Origin: Symbiodinium natans
Taxonomy: Eukaryota > Sar > Dinophyceae > Suessiales > Symbiodiniaceae
Assembly: GCA_905221605.1 (NCBI GenBank)
Contig: CAJNDS010002768.1
Span: 650,001-670,000 of the forward strand
Reading direction: 5' to 3'
Length of the DNA stretch: 20,000 bases
Of this stretch, positions 6,472 through 14,889 are shown piece by piece. Made by a program: the position numbers and the translations under genes. Position 1 is the stretch's first letter; each line of letters opens with the position of its first letter. Below the pieces are notes generated by a model, which was given only the letters and a program-made list of their open reading frames with translations, did not search any database and was not told where the DNA came from.

Positions 6472-6575
6472 TGGGGGCTTACGATAATAAGGGACCCCGA
6501 ATATAAACCCCCAATAGCAAGATACCCTGATATCAAGGACCCCAATAGGGTCCCCCTTAATGCCGTAAACCCCCA
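6472..6575. mobile_element. Family B palindromic MITE-like element, copy B1
   Basis: A 104-bp element begins TGGGGGCTTACGATAATAAG and ends in the reverse complement TTAATGCCGTAAACCCCCA, with imperfect arms of about 27 bp. Complementarity continues weakly beyond (ATGGTCATT on the left, AAAATGATGGT on the right), so the true ends may lie further out. A second copy lies at 8969. There is no coding capacity. A MITE-like origin is inferred from the dispersed copies with terminal inverted repeats. Confidence 0.65.
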
Positions 6576-6644
6576 TTTCTTAAAATGATGGTCCCTCATG
6601 GAAACCCCCCAAAAGGGACGCTGATATGTAGAGAATCCCCCACG

Positions 6645-6691
6645 TAGGGTTTAGGACTTCGGGTTTAGGGTTTAGGGTTTAGGACTCAGGG
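6645..6691 (+). repeat. Degenerate TTTAGGG block
   Basis: Five to six G-strand units including TTTAGGA and TTCGGG variants. Confidence 0.85.
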
Positions 6692-6807
6692 TGTCCCGGC
6701 GCTTTCACACCAAAGGTTGGGTTGGTGCCCCTAAAACCCCTCAAAGCTCTCAAACGATATCCAAGCCCAACTTACGGAGTGAGGGCATAGGTACCTTGCG
6801 GTTTTTT

Positions 6808-6845
6808 GTTCAGGGTTTAGGGTTTAGGGTTTAGGTTTTAGGGTT
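6808..6845 (+). repeat. Short TTTAGGG array
   Basis: Five G-strand units ending in TTTTAGGG, directly followed by a TACATC/GATGTA hairpin (6845-6860). Confidence 0.9.
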
Positions 6846-6870
6846 ACATCCCCTGATGTAGCCCAGGAAT

Positions 6871-6950
6871 AAAGAGGCCCTTTTTGGGTTTAAAGGGGCT
6901 CATAAGGGAACCTAAACCCCATGGAAGAAGGGACCTACTCTGGGTCCTAG
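6871..6950. mobile_element. Family D palindromic element, copy D2
   Basis: It contains GGGTTTAAAGGGGCTCATAA, GGGAACC and the palindromic core GGGACCTACTCTGGGTCC, in the same order as copy D1 at 2696-2782. It runs into a family C-like fragment on its right. Confidence 0.5.
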
Positions 6951-6954
6951 CCTA

Positions 6955-7016
6955 TCTTAGTCCTTGAGGGGATTGTATAGTGTAACCTCATTCCCTACCC
7001 AGAACCAGTAAGTAGA
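6955..7016 (-). mobile_element. Family C-like element fragment, copy C3
   Basis: Read on minus it contains TAGGGAATGAGG and then TACACTATACAATCCCC, resembling the left arm of copies at 18491 (TAGGGAATGAAGG, ACCCTATATAATCCC) and 8535. It ends 5 bp before a C-strand array. Divergence is considerable, so the assignment is tentative. Confidence 0.45.
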
Positions 7017-7020
7017 ATCT

Positions 7021-7109
7021 CCAAACCCTAAACCCTAAACCCTAAACCCTAAACCCTAAACCCTAAACCCTAAACCCTAAACCCTAAACCCTAAACCCTA
7101 AACCCTGAA
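7021..7109 (-). repeat. CCCTAAA array
   Basis: Twelve near-perfect C-strand heptamers ending in CCCTGAA. Confidence 0.96.
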
Positions 7110-7167
7110 CTCCCCTCTCCCGGGCCTAACTCTGAGATAGCGTAAGCCTGTCGTTGCTGGGGGAGGA

Positions 7168-7188
7168 TTTAGGGCGAAACGCCCTAAA
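7168..7188. other. Hairpin joining a G-strand unit to a C-strand unit
   Basis: TTTAGGGCG (7168-7176) and its exact reverse complement CGCCCTAAA (7180-7188) flank an AAA loop. It is a perfect 9-bp stem built from telomere-type units in opposite orientation. Confidence 0.75.
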
Positions 7189-7378
7189 CCCCTAAACCCC
7201 TAGGTTGTTGGGAGTTGGGGTCTAGGAACGCAGGGGATCAGGGTTTAGTGGTCTTTTTTTGGGGGGTTTTGGGGGTGTTCGGGCTTTGAGGATTTAGGGT
7301 TCGGGGCTTTAAAGGTTGGGGCCCTTTATCGTTGGCGGACCGCGGAACAGGATGCAAGTCGTAGGCAACGGCGTTAGA

Positions 7379-7519
7379 GTTTAGGGTTTAGGGGGTAGGG
7401 TTTAGGGTTGAGGGTTTAGGGTTTAGGGTTTAGGGTTTAGGGTTTAGGGTTTAGGGTTTAGGGTTTAGGGCTTAGGGTTTAGGGTTTAGGGTTTAGGGTT
7501 GGGGTTTAGGGTTTAGGGA
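7379..7519 (+). repeat. TTTAGGG array
   Basis: About nineteen G-strand units, with a few variants (GGGGTAGGG, TTGAGGG, CTTAGGG). Confidence 0.95.
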
Positions 7520-7647
7520 TTATAGAAGTTGTATAGGGCGTGAGATTGGAATTTCGGCTTGCAGGGCTTGAGGTTGTCTACCGGTGGGTGTTTTCGGCAC
7601 GTTTGATGCCCAGGTTGCTCACAAACCCACGCTCTAAAATCTAGACC

Positions 7648-7693
7648 GCAAACCCAAGCCCAAACCCTAAACCACCCTAAACCCTAAACCCTG
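7648..7693 (-). repeat. Short degenerate CCCTAAA block
   Basis: Five to six C-strand units, partly CCCAAGC or CCACCCTAAA. Confidence 0.8.
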
Positions 7694-8118
7694 AAGACCA
7701 GGATAATAATAGAAATTGTATGTGATCTCATTCTAAATTGTGAGTTGTTTGGCTAAACTACAACGCCCCATTCCAAGAAAACTCAAAAGAAAACTTGGTA
7801 AATTGATAACATCCCTGGAGGCCAAAGAAGTTCCGGGAAGCCCAAAACAACTCAAAGCCGCTCAAAACCTACCCGCGCAAGCAAAAACAAAACCCGCCCA
7901 AAACTCGCGCAAAACTTTCGCCCAAAACTCTGGGGCTAAACCCTTCAACCCGAAATTCCTTGACCCTAAACCCCGAACCCTAAATCGCTGCACCCTACAA
8001 CCCTGAGCCTTTCAACTCCGGGTCAACTTCACCTTCGCCCTGACTAGCAAGCCTGCGCGGCTTGTCCGAGCGCGGCCCATGGCACCTGAGCGAACACAGG
8101 GCCCGTCAAGAAATCCAA
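7694..8118. other. Spacer with CCCAAAACTC-type low-complexity DNA
   Basis: From about 7840 to 7935 the words CCCAAAAC, CTCAAAAC and CGCAAAAC recur irregularly. They produce an 88-codon plus-strand frame (7740-8006) rich in Lys, Gln and Asn that ends in telomere-type sequence. I consider this low-complexity DNA rather than a gene. Confidence 0.5.
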
Positions 8119-8161
8119 GCCTAAACCCTAAACCCTTAACCCTAAACTCTAAACCTTAAAC
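8119..8161 (-). repeat. Degenerate CCCTAAA block
   Basis: Six C-strand-like units with CCCTTAA and CTCTAAA variants. Confidence 0.8.
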
Positions 8162-8512
8162 CGGACAGGGCCAGGGCTTCAATGTTGAGTGACCCTGTCG
8201 CAAAAGCAGCGGAGCGGGAATACCCTTTTGTTTAAGTTACCATACAAGGGATGCACGGCAACTGTGTTGCTTCATGTTTTTGGTAAATTAAGTTTCGTTG
8301 CTGAACGGCAACCGAATGGGCGGCTGCTATTCCAATACAGCTCAACCCTAAACCCGAAAATATAAAACTTGGCCCCAAACCACCGACAGCACCACGGCGT
8401 CTTGGCTGAATGCTAATCCCTGAATTCCCAGCCGGCCTAACCCACCCTTTCTAGGGTGACTGGACCCAGAAGCTATCCGGCAGCGAGTTGCGCCCTCTCG
8501 TAGGGCTTACAA
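8162..8512. other. Spacer, nothing recognised
   Basis: Mixed, relatively AT-richer DNA. The similar words CTGAACGGCAACC and ACGGCAACTG occur near 8254-8310, but I see no open frame or RNA gene to call. Confidence 0.45.
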
Positions 8513-8647
8513 TGGATGCTTCAATACTTATTCTTGGTTAGTAGGGAATGGGGGAATGAAGTACCCTATAATGCCTTAACAGGTATGTATGGGGGACTTC
8601 ATCCTCCACTCCCTGCTAACCAACAGTAATTAAGAATAGAGACTCCA
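8513..8647. mobile_element. Family C palindromic MITE-like element, copy C1
   Basis: A ~135-bp inverted repeat. The left arm includes TTATTCTTGGTTAGTAGGGA and AATGAAGTACCCTATAATGCC. The right arm is its gapped reverse complement (GACTTCATCCTCCACTCCCT, GCTAACCAACAGTAATTAAG). It is the most complete family C copy; others lie at 6955 and 18491. There is no coding content. A target-site duplication could not be defined. The dispersed copies with long inverted arms support a MITE-like nature. Confidence 0.7.
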
Positions 8648-8968
8648 ACCACAGACGGTCACGCAAGTTAGCCCGCCATATAGAAGCTGAACCATCCTGT
8701 TCTACAAGAACCCGAAGCCCTCAACACTAGGCCCCCCCTACACCTATATCCGAAGCCGCAAGCCTCGGCTTCTCAACGAAGAAGAGCTTAGCTTGGGGGT
8801 ACTTTTCGGTTTTGCGGGTGTGCGAGGGGGGGGGGGGGGGGGAGAATGGGGTGTTGAGAGTGGTCGAAAAAAGCTGACTGGACAGGCCCCTTGCTGCAAG
8901 TGCCCGAAGCCCAGCCCCCAGAATGTGGTTGGCCCCGTTACTGTGGAGAACCTTGTGACCTGAACATG
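8648..8968. other. Spacer with an 18-bp G-tract
   Basis: Mixed DNA containing a G homopolymer-like tract at 8825-8842. No gene, array or RNA gene was recognised. Confidence 0.5.
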
Positions 8969-9058
8969 TGGGGGCTTACGAACATAAGGGACCCCCTAAT
9001 ATCAACCCCCAAGTAGTAGGATTCCCTGAGAAGAACCCCAATACGGTACCCCTAATTT
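8969..9058. mobile_element. Family B element, copy B2 (right end degraded)
   Basis: It starts TGGGGGCTTACGAACATAAG and follows copy B1 in order through ACCCC, AATAT, AACCCCCAA, CCCTGA, ACCCCAATA and TACCCCTAAT. The right terminal inverted repeat has decayed. A 63-codon frame (8968-9159) across it is fortuitous. Confidence 0.6.
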
Positions 9059-9145
9059 CGGAAATAGAAATCGGGACATCCATGCAACAAGGGTTTAAGG
9101 GCGAGGAGGGCACGCGTCACACGTTGTTCATGCCTGGTTTCGCTT

Positions 9146-9172
9146 GCTTTAGGGTTTAGCGTTTAGGGTTTA
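9146..9172 (+). repeat. Short TTTAGGG remnant
   Basis: Three to four G-strand units with one TTTAGCG variant. Confidence 0.75.
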
Positions 9173-9700
9173 GAGGGCTGGTGGTTCAGGGCTTAGAGCT
9201 CTATACAGAAGGACCGCGGATTCACAACCTAAATTCTGCATTTTGGTCTTGGAACTGGTGACTTGACCTTTCCCCCGGGACCCCAGCATCAGGCCTAGAA
9301 CCGTGTAACACCTTGGAGCCACGATCCAGGAAGCTAGCCTGTGAACAGTGAATCTAGTGCGTTCGTACCCGCCCGAAGTGCGTTAGCACAAACTCAACCC
9401 CGCCTGATCCCCCTCTACTACACCCTGTTCCAAACTTTTCTTCTAATCCCTACTAAACCCTTTAGTAAACCCATCGTACTTCGAAGCGTTGATGGTGGGA
9501 ATTGAGGACGACAGCCCTACAGGCAATGGTTTGGGTTTTGGCCTGTGAAAGCTCACAGCGACAGGGAAAAAGAAACCCAGCACTAGTGAAAACTGTTGGT
9601 CTGCATCAGAAACATGTACCTTCGCTTGACATGCCCCCCACTCCTGGTGTCCCGGGGCGCCATTTTCAGATGGTATTTACTGCCACTGCGCGGAGAAGCA
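9173..9700. other. Spacer without convincing gene
   Basis: A 72-codon plus-strand frame (9502-9720) ends inside a C-strand telomere-type array. Its non-telomeric part resembles no family I know and shows no clear codon bias. No RNA gene was recognised. Confidence 0.45.
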
Positions 9701-9732
9701 CCCTAAACCCTAAACCCTAAACCCTAAATCCC
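9701..9732 (-). repeat. Short CCCTAAA array
   Basis: Four C-strand units followed by TCCCCCC. Confidence 0.9.
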
Positions 9733-9810
9733 CCCAAAACAATGCAGCATCCTTGCAGGGCCGAGGCGCAGCATCCGCGAGAGAGGCGAAGAGGCGACCT
9801 GCCAGTTCGG

Positions 9811-10040
9811 GGGTTTAGGGTTTAGGGTTTAGGGTTTAGGGTTTAGGGTTTAGGGTTTAGGGTTTAGGGTTTAGGGTTTAGGGTTTAGGGTTTAGGGTTT
9901 AGGGTTTAGGGTTTAGGGTTTAGGGTTTTTTGGGGTTTGGGGTTTAGGGTTTAGGGTTTAGGGTTTTTTGGGGTTTGGGGTTTAGGGTTTAGGGTCTAGG
10001 GTTTAGGGTCTAGGGTTTAGGGTTTAGGGTTAGGTTTTGG
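9811..10040 (+). repeat. Long TTTAGGG array with internal higher-order repeats
   Basis: About 32 G-strand units. A TTTTTTGGGG-containing variant segment occurs twice at a spacing of 38 bp (9923 and 9961). A TCTAGGG/TTTAGGG pair then alternates. Both are small higher-order repeats. Confidence 0.95.
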
Positions 10041-10276
10041 GGTGCTTCAGGTCGGGACGTAGGGTTTAGGGCTCAGAACTTCGGCTTGACGACTCATGGT
10101 TTGGGATTTTGGGGTTCTGGCGCGTTGTACCCGCGCTTTGTGGCCTTGTGAATCAGGCTCATAGCGTTCTTTACACAGACCTTCTGAAACCCCAAGTTCT
10201 AAAACCCAAAATCCTGAAGCAGACACAATGGTCCAGCATGTATCGAATTTTCGACTTAGAGCAGAAGCTCCGAAAA
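10041..10276. other. Spacer, nothing recognised
   Basis: Mixed DNA. The 62-codon plus-strand frame here terminates in the following CCCTAAA array and is not supported as a gene. Confidence 0.45.
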
Positions 10277-10375
10277 ACCCTAAACCCTAAACCCTAAACC
10301 CTAAACCCTAAACCCTAAATCCTAAACCCTAAACCCTAAACCCTAAACCCTAAACCCTAACCCTAAACCCTGAAC
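10277..10375 (-). repeat. CCCTAAA array
   Basis: Fourteen C-strand heptamers with one CCTAAAT and one hexamer variant. Confidence 0.96.
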
Positions 10376-10485
10376 CTTTGAAAACCTCCCCCCCGGCACC
10401 CCCGGCAAAATGTCGGCCCCCCTGCCTAACCAGCCAAAGGGGCCGCCGGAACTGGCAGCGCCGCCTTGGTCGCAGATCTGAGCAA

Positions 10486-10574
10486 AGGGTTTAGGGTTTA
10501 GGGTTTAGGGTTTAGGGTTTAGGGTTTAGGGTTTAGGGTTTAGGGTTTAGGGTTTAGGGTTTAGGGTTTAGGGT
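10486..10574 (+). repeat. TTTAGGG array
   Basis: Twelve to thirteen perfect G-strand units. It diverges from the preceding C-strand array across a 110-bp GC-rich spacer. Confidence 0.96.
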
Positions 10575-10586
10575 TTTCGCTGCGAG

Positions 10587-10628
10587 TGCGCTTCGACCCC
10601 CTCCATGAAGTGGTTGGGGGTCGGCGCA
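10587..10628. other. GC-rich hairpin next to array
   Basis: TGCG-ctt-CGACCCCC (10587-10601) pairs with GGGGGTCG-GCGCA (10616-10628) around a 14-nt loop. The inner stem is a perfect 8 bp. It begins 12 bp after the G-strand array. Confidence 0.6.
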
Positions 10629-10698
10629 TGAGCTGCAATGCCCCCCCTCCCACCCAAAATACAAACCTTGGACGGGTTTAGGGTTATCTACCCCCCTA

Positions 10699-10716
10699 CC
10701 CCCCTATCAAGGGGGG
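10699..10716. other. C6/G6 hairpin
   Basis: CCCCCC (10699-10704), a TATCAA loop and GGGGGG (10711-10716). A similar C6-TCAA-G6 hairpin occurs at 13289-13304, also just after a short TTTAGGG remnant. Confidence 0.5.
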
Positions 10717-10804
10717 ATATATATGGTTTGGTGGAGCAGAAGCAGTCTCTTAGCAGCCGTGACAAGAAATGAAATCATGAGAAGATATTTGGCTCCAGCA
10801 AGAG

Positions 10805-10979
10805 CTCGATTCCACTCCGTGGTCCCTCGAAGACTTTTCGAGCCCTCTCAGGATTGGCTGCGGCAAAAGTGGCAGGCTCGACTCGATTCCACTCCGTGGT
10901 CCCTCGACACCCTCAAGCCCTTTCAGGATTGGCGACGGCAAAAGCAGCAGGCTCGACTCGATTCCACTCCGTGGTCTTA
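10805..10979. repeat. 75/77-bp tandem repeat, 2.3 copies
   Basis: CTCGATTCCACTCCGTGGT recurs at 10805, 10882 and 10957. Between these, CAGGATTGGC and CGGCAAAAG are shared. Open frames on both strands (10723-10980 plus, 10750-10983 minus) span it. One spacing is 77 bp, not a multiple of three, so reading-frame conservation is not evident. I do not call a gene. Confidence 0.8.
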
Positions 10980-10997
10980 GCAAACTTTCGAAGCATG

Positions 10998-12810
10998 TTC
11001 AAACCCTTAACTTAAGCCGCCGGGCATATATTTTTCAAGTCCCAAACCCTAAGTTTAATCAGGAAGTCCTCCTTCTTTGTCACCGGGATGAGCAAACTGG
11101 CCCTCCCTAAAGTCCCAAACCCTTAATTTAAGCCTCCGGGCCTTAATTTGAGGTTCCCTAACCCGTGATTCAAGCCACCGGGCCGTAATTTTAGGTTCCC
11201 AAACCCTTAATTTAAGCCTCCGGGCCTTAAACGTGGGTTCCCAAACTTCCGACCCTTGATTTAGGTTCCCAAACCCTTATTTGAAGCCTCCGGGCCTTAA
11301 TTTTACATTCCCAAACCTTAATTTAAGCCTCCGGGCCTTAATTTTAAGTTCCCAGACCCTTAATTTAAGCTTCCGGGCCTGAATTTTGAATTCCCAAACC
11401 CTTAATTTAAGCCTCCGGGCCTTAATTTTAAGTTCCCAAACCCTTAATTTAAGCCTCCGGGCCTTAATTTTAAATTCCCAAACCCGTTATTTTAGGCCTC
11501 CAGGCCTAATTTTGTCAGGTTCCCAAGCCTTTTAGATAAGCCTCCGACCCTTCATTTTAGGTTCCAAAACCCTTAACTTAAGCCTCCGGGCCATAATTTT
11601 AGATTCCCAAGCCCGTAATTTAAGCCTCCTTTCTAGGGTTCCCAAACCCTTAATCCCAAACCCGTAATTTAAGCCTCCGGGCCTTAATTTTAGGTTCCCA
11701 AACCCTTAATTTAAGCCTCCGGGCCTAAATTTTAGGTTCCCAAACCTTTACTTTAGGCTGCCAAGCCTTAATTTTCGGTGCCCAAACCCTTAATTTAAGC
11801 CTCCGGGCCTTGAAGGTAGGGCCAAAGCCTTAATTTAAGCCTCCGGGCCTTAATTTTAGGTTCCCAAGCCCGTAATTTAAGCCCGGGCATTAATTTTAGG
11901 TTCCCAAACCCTTAATTTAAGCCTCCGGGCCTTAATTTTAAGTTCCCAAACCCTTAATTTAAGCCTCCAGGCCCTAATTTTGCGTTCCCAAACCCTTAAT
12001 TTAGGCCTCCAAGCCCTAATTTTCGGTGCCCAAACCCTTAATTTAAGCCTTCGGGCCTTGAAGGTAGGGCTTAAAGGTGGGCTCCCAAACCCTTAATTTA
12101 AGCCTCGGGCCTTAATTTTAAGTTCCCAAACCCTTAATTTAAGCTTCCGGTCCCAAACCCTTAATTTAAGCCTCCGGGCCTTAATTTTAAGTTCCCAAAC
12201 CCTTAATTTAAGCCTCCGGGCCTTAATTTTAAGTTCCCAAACCCGTTTCAGGTTCCCAAACCTTTTATTTAAGCCTCCGGGCCTTAAACATGGTCCCAAA
12301 CCCTTAATTTAAGCCTCCGACCCTTCATTTTAGGTTCCAAAACCCTTAACTTAAGCCTCCGGGCCTTAATTTTAGATTCCCAAGCCCGGAATTTAAGCCT
12401 CCGAGCTTTAATTCTAGGTTCAAACCCTTAATCCCAAACCCTTAATTTAAGCCTCCAGGCCTTAATTTTAGGTTCCCAAACCCTTAATTTAAGCCTCCGG
12501 GCCTAAATTTTAGGTTCCCAAGCCTTTAATTTAGGCTGCCAAGCCTTAATTTTCGGTGCCCAAACCCTTAATTTAAGCCTCCGTCCTTGAAGGTAGGGCC
12601 AAAGCCTTAATTTAAGCCTCCGGGCCTTAATTTTAGGTTCCCAAGCCCGAATTTAAGCCGCCGGGCCTTAATTCTAGGTTCCCAAACCTTTAATTTAAGC
12701 CTCCGGGCCTTAATTTTAGGTTCCCAAACCCTTAATTTAAGCCTCCGGGCCCTAATTTTGGGTTCCCTCGGGAGAAGCAAACCTCTCATTCCGGGCCTTA
12801 ATTTCAAGTC
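10998..12810. repeat. 42-bp minisatellite, about 40 units
   Basis: The unit runs TTCCCAAACCCTTAATTTAA, then GCCTCCGGGCC, then TTAATTTTA(A/G)G. The period is exactly 42 bp where units are intact (for example 12191 to 12233). A lone degenerate unit at 10998-11060 is followed, after a spacer, by a nearly continuous array from 11108. Variant units occur in the same order in two blocks (11541-11890 and 12314-12660), giving a higher-order period of about 775 bp. As 42 is 14 codons, minus-strand frames such as 12093-12299 and 12607-12807 read a 14-residue Lys/Arg/Leu/Trp-rich repeat, but indels break them. I regard the array as non-coding. Confidence 0.95.
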
Positions 12811-12874
12811 CTCGTCTAGGGGGCGGTTTTCAAGCCTGCCCGGTCGTTTGTGCAGGGTTTAGGGCTATCATTAT

Positions 12875-13024
12875 ATAGGCTGACAGAAGCGGCCTATTCC
12901 AGCGCCGCGTGGACCTGAGGTCCAGGACCCTACGGCTCGCCTTTCGGCCTTCGCCTACGGGTCCGCAGGCCCCTGCCGGTGGCCTGCTAACGACCGGCCC
13001 CTATCGCTGGAAAGGGGGCCGGTC
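12875..13024. other. Multi-hairpin structured segment S1 abutting array
   Basis: Nested inverted repeats fill this GC-rich 150 bp. ATAGGC/GCCTAT lie at 12875/12892, and TTCCAGCG at 12897-12904 pairs with CGCTGGAA at 13005-13012. GGACCC.TA.GGC at 12925-12936 pairs with 12953-12964 with single-base bulges. GCAGGCC/GGCCTGC lie at 12965/12981. GACCGGCCCC at 12992-13001 is matched exactly at 13015-13024. The TTTAGGG array starts five bases later. Some stems exclude others. It could be a structured RNA gene or a cruciform-prone DNA segment, and I recognise no RNA family. Confidence 0.55.
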
Positions 13025-13028
13025 TTCA

Positions 13029-13170
13029 GTTTAGGGTTTAGGGTTTAGGGTTTAGGGTTTAGGGTTTAGGGTTTAGGGTTTAGGGTTTAGGGTTTAGGGT
13101 TTAGGGTTTAGGGTTTAGGGTTTAGGGTTTAGGGTTTAGGGTTTAGGGTTTAGGGTTTAGGGTTTAGGGT
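13029..13170 (+). repeat. TTTAGGG array
   Basis: Twenty perfect G-strand heptamers, immediately downstream of structured segment S1. Confidence 0.97.
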
Positions 13171-13263
13171 GTGTAGAAGGGAAGCTCGCTGGTGCTAAAA
13201 GCACCCGGGCCGCTCGCTTGCGTTAGCATGTAGTCCCACCCCAACCACCCAAACTATTCTCAT

Positions 13264-13304
13264 TTAGGGTTTAGGGTTCACCCCCAAACCCCCCTCAAGG
13301 GGGG
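13264..13304. other. Short array remnant and C6/G6 hairpin
   Basis: Two TTTAGGG units (13264-13278) precede CCCCCC-TCAA-GGGGGG (13289-13304), a perfect six-pair hairpin with a four-base loop. Confidence 0.55.
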
Positions 13305-13309
13305 CTTTC

Positions 13310-13725
13310 TTGCTTTTTACAGAGAAAGAGCAGGGCGGGGTTTCCCGAGCTTCATGGAGCCTGTCAGTGGCTCGTGGCTTCTTGGAGCTTTCACGGAGTA
13401 AAATGGAAGGTGCCCAAAACCGTCAATTGCAATACAAAAAACCCACATTTTCGGGCTTGAAAGGGCAGCAAAAACGGTCGGGGGTAGCAGGGGCCTCGGC
13501 CGGCCCCTGCTTTTCGATGCTAAAACAGAACATTGCAGGCGAGTCCCAAGCAGGGAGGGGGTCCCAGAAGAATTCGGGAGGTTGCTACAAGGGTCGCAGG
13601 AAGGTCCCAGCGGGTTGGGGGGTCTCAGGACGGTTTGGCTTCTGGACGGGCCGCGATCAGTGGGGCCACAAAAAACCAGAAAACAAAAAACCAGAAATGC
13701 AGCAATTTTGGGGACATTTTCAGGG
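13310..13725. other. Spacer with GTCCCAG words and a strong hairpin
   Basis: Both strands carry long open frames (plus 13310-13816, minus 13317-13736), but neither resembles a known family and both are low in complexity. A perfect 10-bp-arm hairpin lies at 13486-13495/13502-13511. From 13540, words like GGTCCCAG, GGGTCGCAGG and GGTCTCAGG recur, as they do again at 14450-14700. Confidence 0.4.
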
Positions 13726-14102
13726 TGGTTTTTCAAGGTTTTTCAGAATTTTCAGTGTTTTTATTGCTTTTCAGTGTTTTTCAGGGTGTTTCAGGGTTTG
13801 TAACCCTCGATTCTGATGAAGGGCCGCCCCCGCGACCTTTTCACAGCCTAGTTTTGGTCAAGTATTTTTCAATTTTAAAGGCAAAATAGTCTTCTGAGAC
13901 CCCCCCCTTGCCTCAAACTCCGGCCCACCCTTGAGAGGGAAAGTTTGAGAAAAAAAAAACACCCCAAATGAGGGTGACCCCAGGATCGGCCGGGTCCCAG
14001 TTAAAAATGCGATTTTTTAGAACTGAAATCGACGGCTCTGGGTGGTCTCTCGTTTTCTGGATTTTGACCAAAACCGAGCCTTCACCGGTTTCGGGATTTC
14101 AA
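13726..14102 (+). repeat. ~377-bp repeat F, copy F1
   Basis: T-rich TTTTTCAGG words lead into CTGATGAAGGGCCGCCCCCG, CACAGCCTAGTTTTGGTCAA, AGTCTTCTGAGACCCCCC, CCAGGATCGGCC and CTCGTTTTCTGGATTTT. The same order recurs 377 bp later. Boundaries are approximate. It could be a remnant of a dispersed repeat; no coding capacity was recognised. Confidence 0.85.
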
Positions 14103-14455
14103 GTTTTTCAAGGTTCTTCAGGGTTTTTGAGAATTTTTCAGTGTTTTTTAAGGTTTTTCAATGTTTTTCAGGATATTTCACCCTCAATTCTGATGAAGGG
14201 CCGCCCCCGCGACCTTTTCACAGCCTAGTTTTGGTCAAGGGGGGTCGTATTTTTCACTTTTAAAGGCAAAATAGTCTTCTGAGACCCCCCCTTGCCTCAA
14301 ACTCCGACCCCCCCTTGAGAGGGAGAGTTTGCCTCCAAAACCACCCCAAATGAGGGGGACCCAGGATCGGCCCGGGTCCTAATTAAAAATGCGATTTTTC
14401 GTACTCTGGATATTTCTCTCGTTTTCTGGATTTTTGACCAAAACCTTCACCGGGT
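14103..14455 (+). repeat. ~377-bp repeat F, copy F2
   Basis: This tandem copy of F1 is highly similar across the 3' two thirds. It differs by an inserted GGGGTCG near 14240 and a deletion near 14405. It ends at GACCAAAACC-TTCACCGG. Confidence 0.85.
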
Positions 14456-14700
14456 GTCCAGGACCAGGCGGGTCCCAAACATTCCCAGGAAGGTCCCAGA
14501 GAGGCCCCACCGTCCCAAGGGGGGGGTGTCACGAATTGGGAGGGTCTTAGGGGTCCCAAACGGGTCCCAGGAAGTCCCCGAAAGGGTAGGGGGGTTCCAG
14601 GGGGGTCACAGGGGGGCCCAGAAAGTCCCAGCGGTCCCAGGGCAAAAAAGGTTTGAAAGGAGCCCCCCTGGACAGGCCCAGAGGGGGGGGGGGGGCCCGG
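14456..14700. repeat. GGTCCCAG-rich degenerate repeat
   Basis: GGTCCCA, GGTCCCAGGAAG and GGGGGTCACAGG words recur with irregular 20-40 bp spacing, ending in a G-tract (14679-14696). Open frames on both strands here are compositional. Confidence 0.45.
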
Positions 14701-14736
14701 AATTGACCCCCCCATTTGGGGTCCGAATAAAAATTG

Positions 14737-14889
14737 GGCTGACGCCCTAGGTCTGAGGCGTAGCCAGTCACTGCCGTCTCGTCTACCGGGAGGCTTTACC
14801 CTCCCTCACCGTTCTGTGGAGACGCTCGGTCGGGGACCTCGGTCGAAGCCTCGAGCGCCCATGCATATGGACAGCGGCGCTCTCGGCAG
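14737..14889. other. Multi-hairpin structured segment S2 abutting array
   Basis: GGCT(G)ACGCC pairs with GGCGTAGCC (14737-14746/14757-14765). ACTGCCG at 14770-14776 pairs with CGGCAGT at 14884-14890. Inside this enclosing helix lie GTCTC/GAGAC (14776/14819), GGGAGG/CCTCCC (14788/14800) and GAGCGCC/GGCGCTC (14853/14876). The enclosing helix closes exactly where the TTTAGGG array begins. The layout resembles S1, but I saw no primary-sequence similarity. Confidence 0.45.

Noticed and set aside
10711-10725. TATATAT as a promoter TATA box
   Set aside because: No credible gene start follows at a suitable distance, and AT-rich words of this length are expected by chance.
11108-12810. Regular repeats as a CRISPR array
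   Set aside because: Units are contiguous 42-bp repeats with no unique spacers, in a eukaryote-like context.
13310-13816. 168-codon plus and 139-codon minus frames
   Set aside because: Low-complexity sequence, strongly overlapping frames on opposite strands, no recognisable domain, and the plus frame runs into repeat F.
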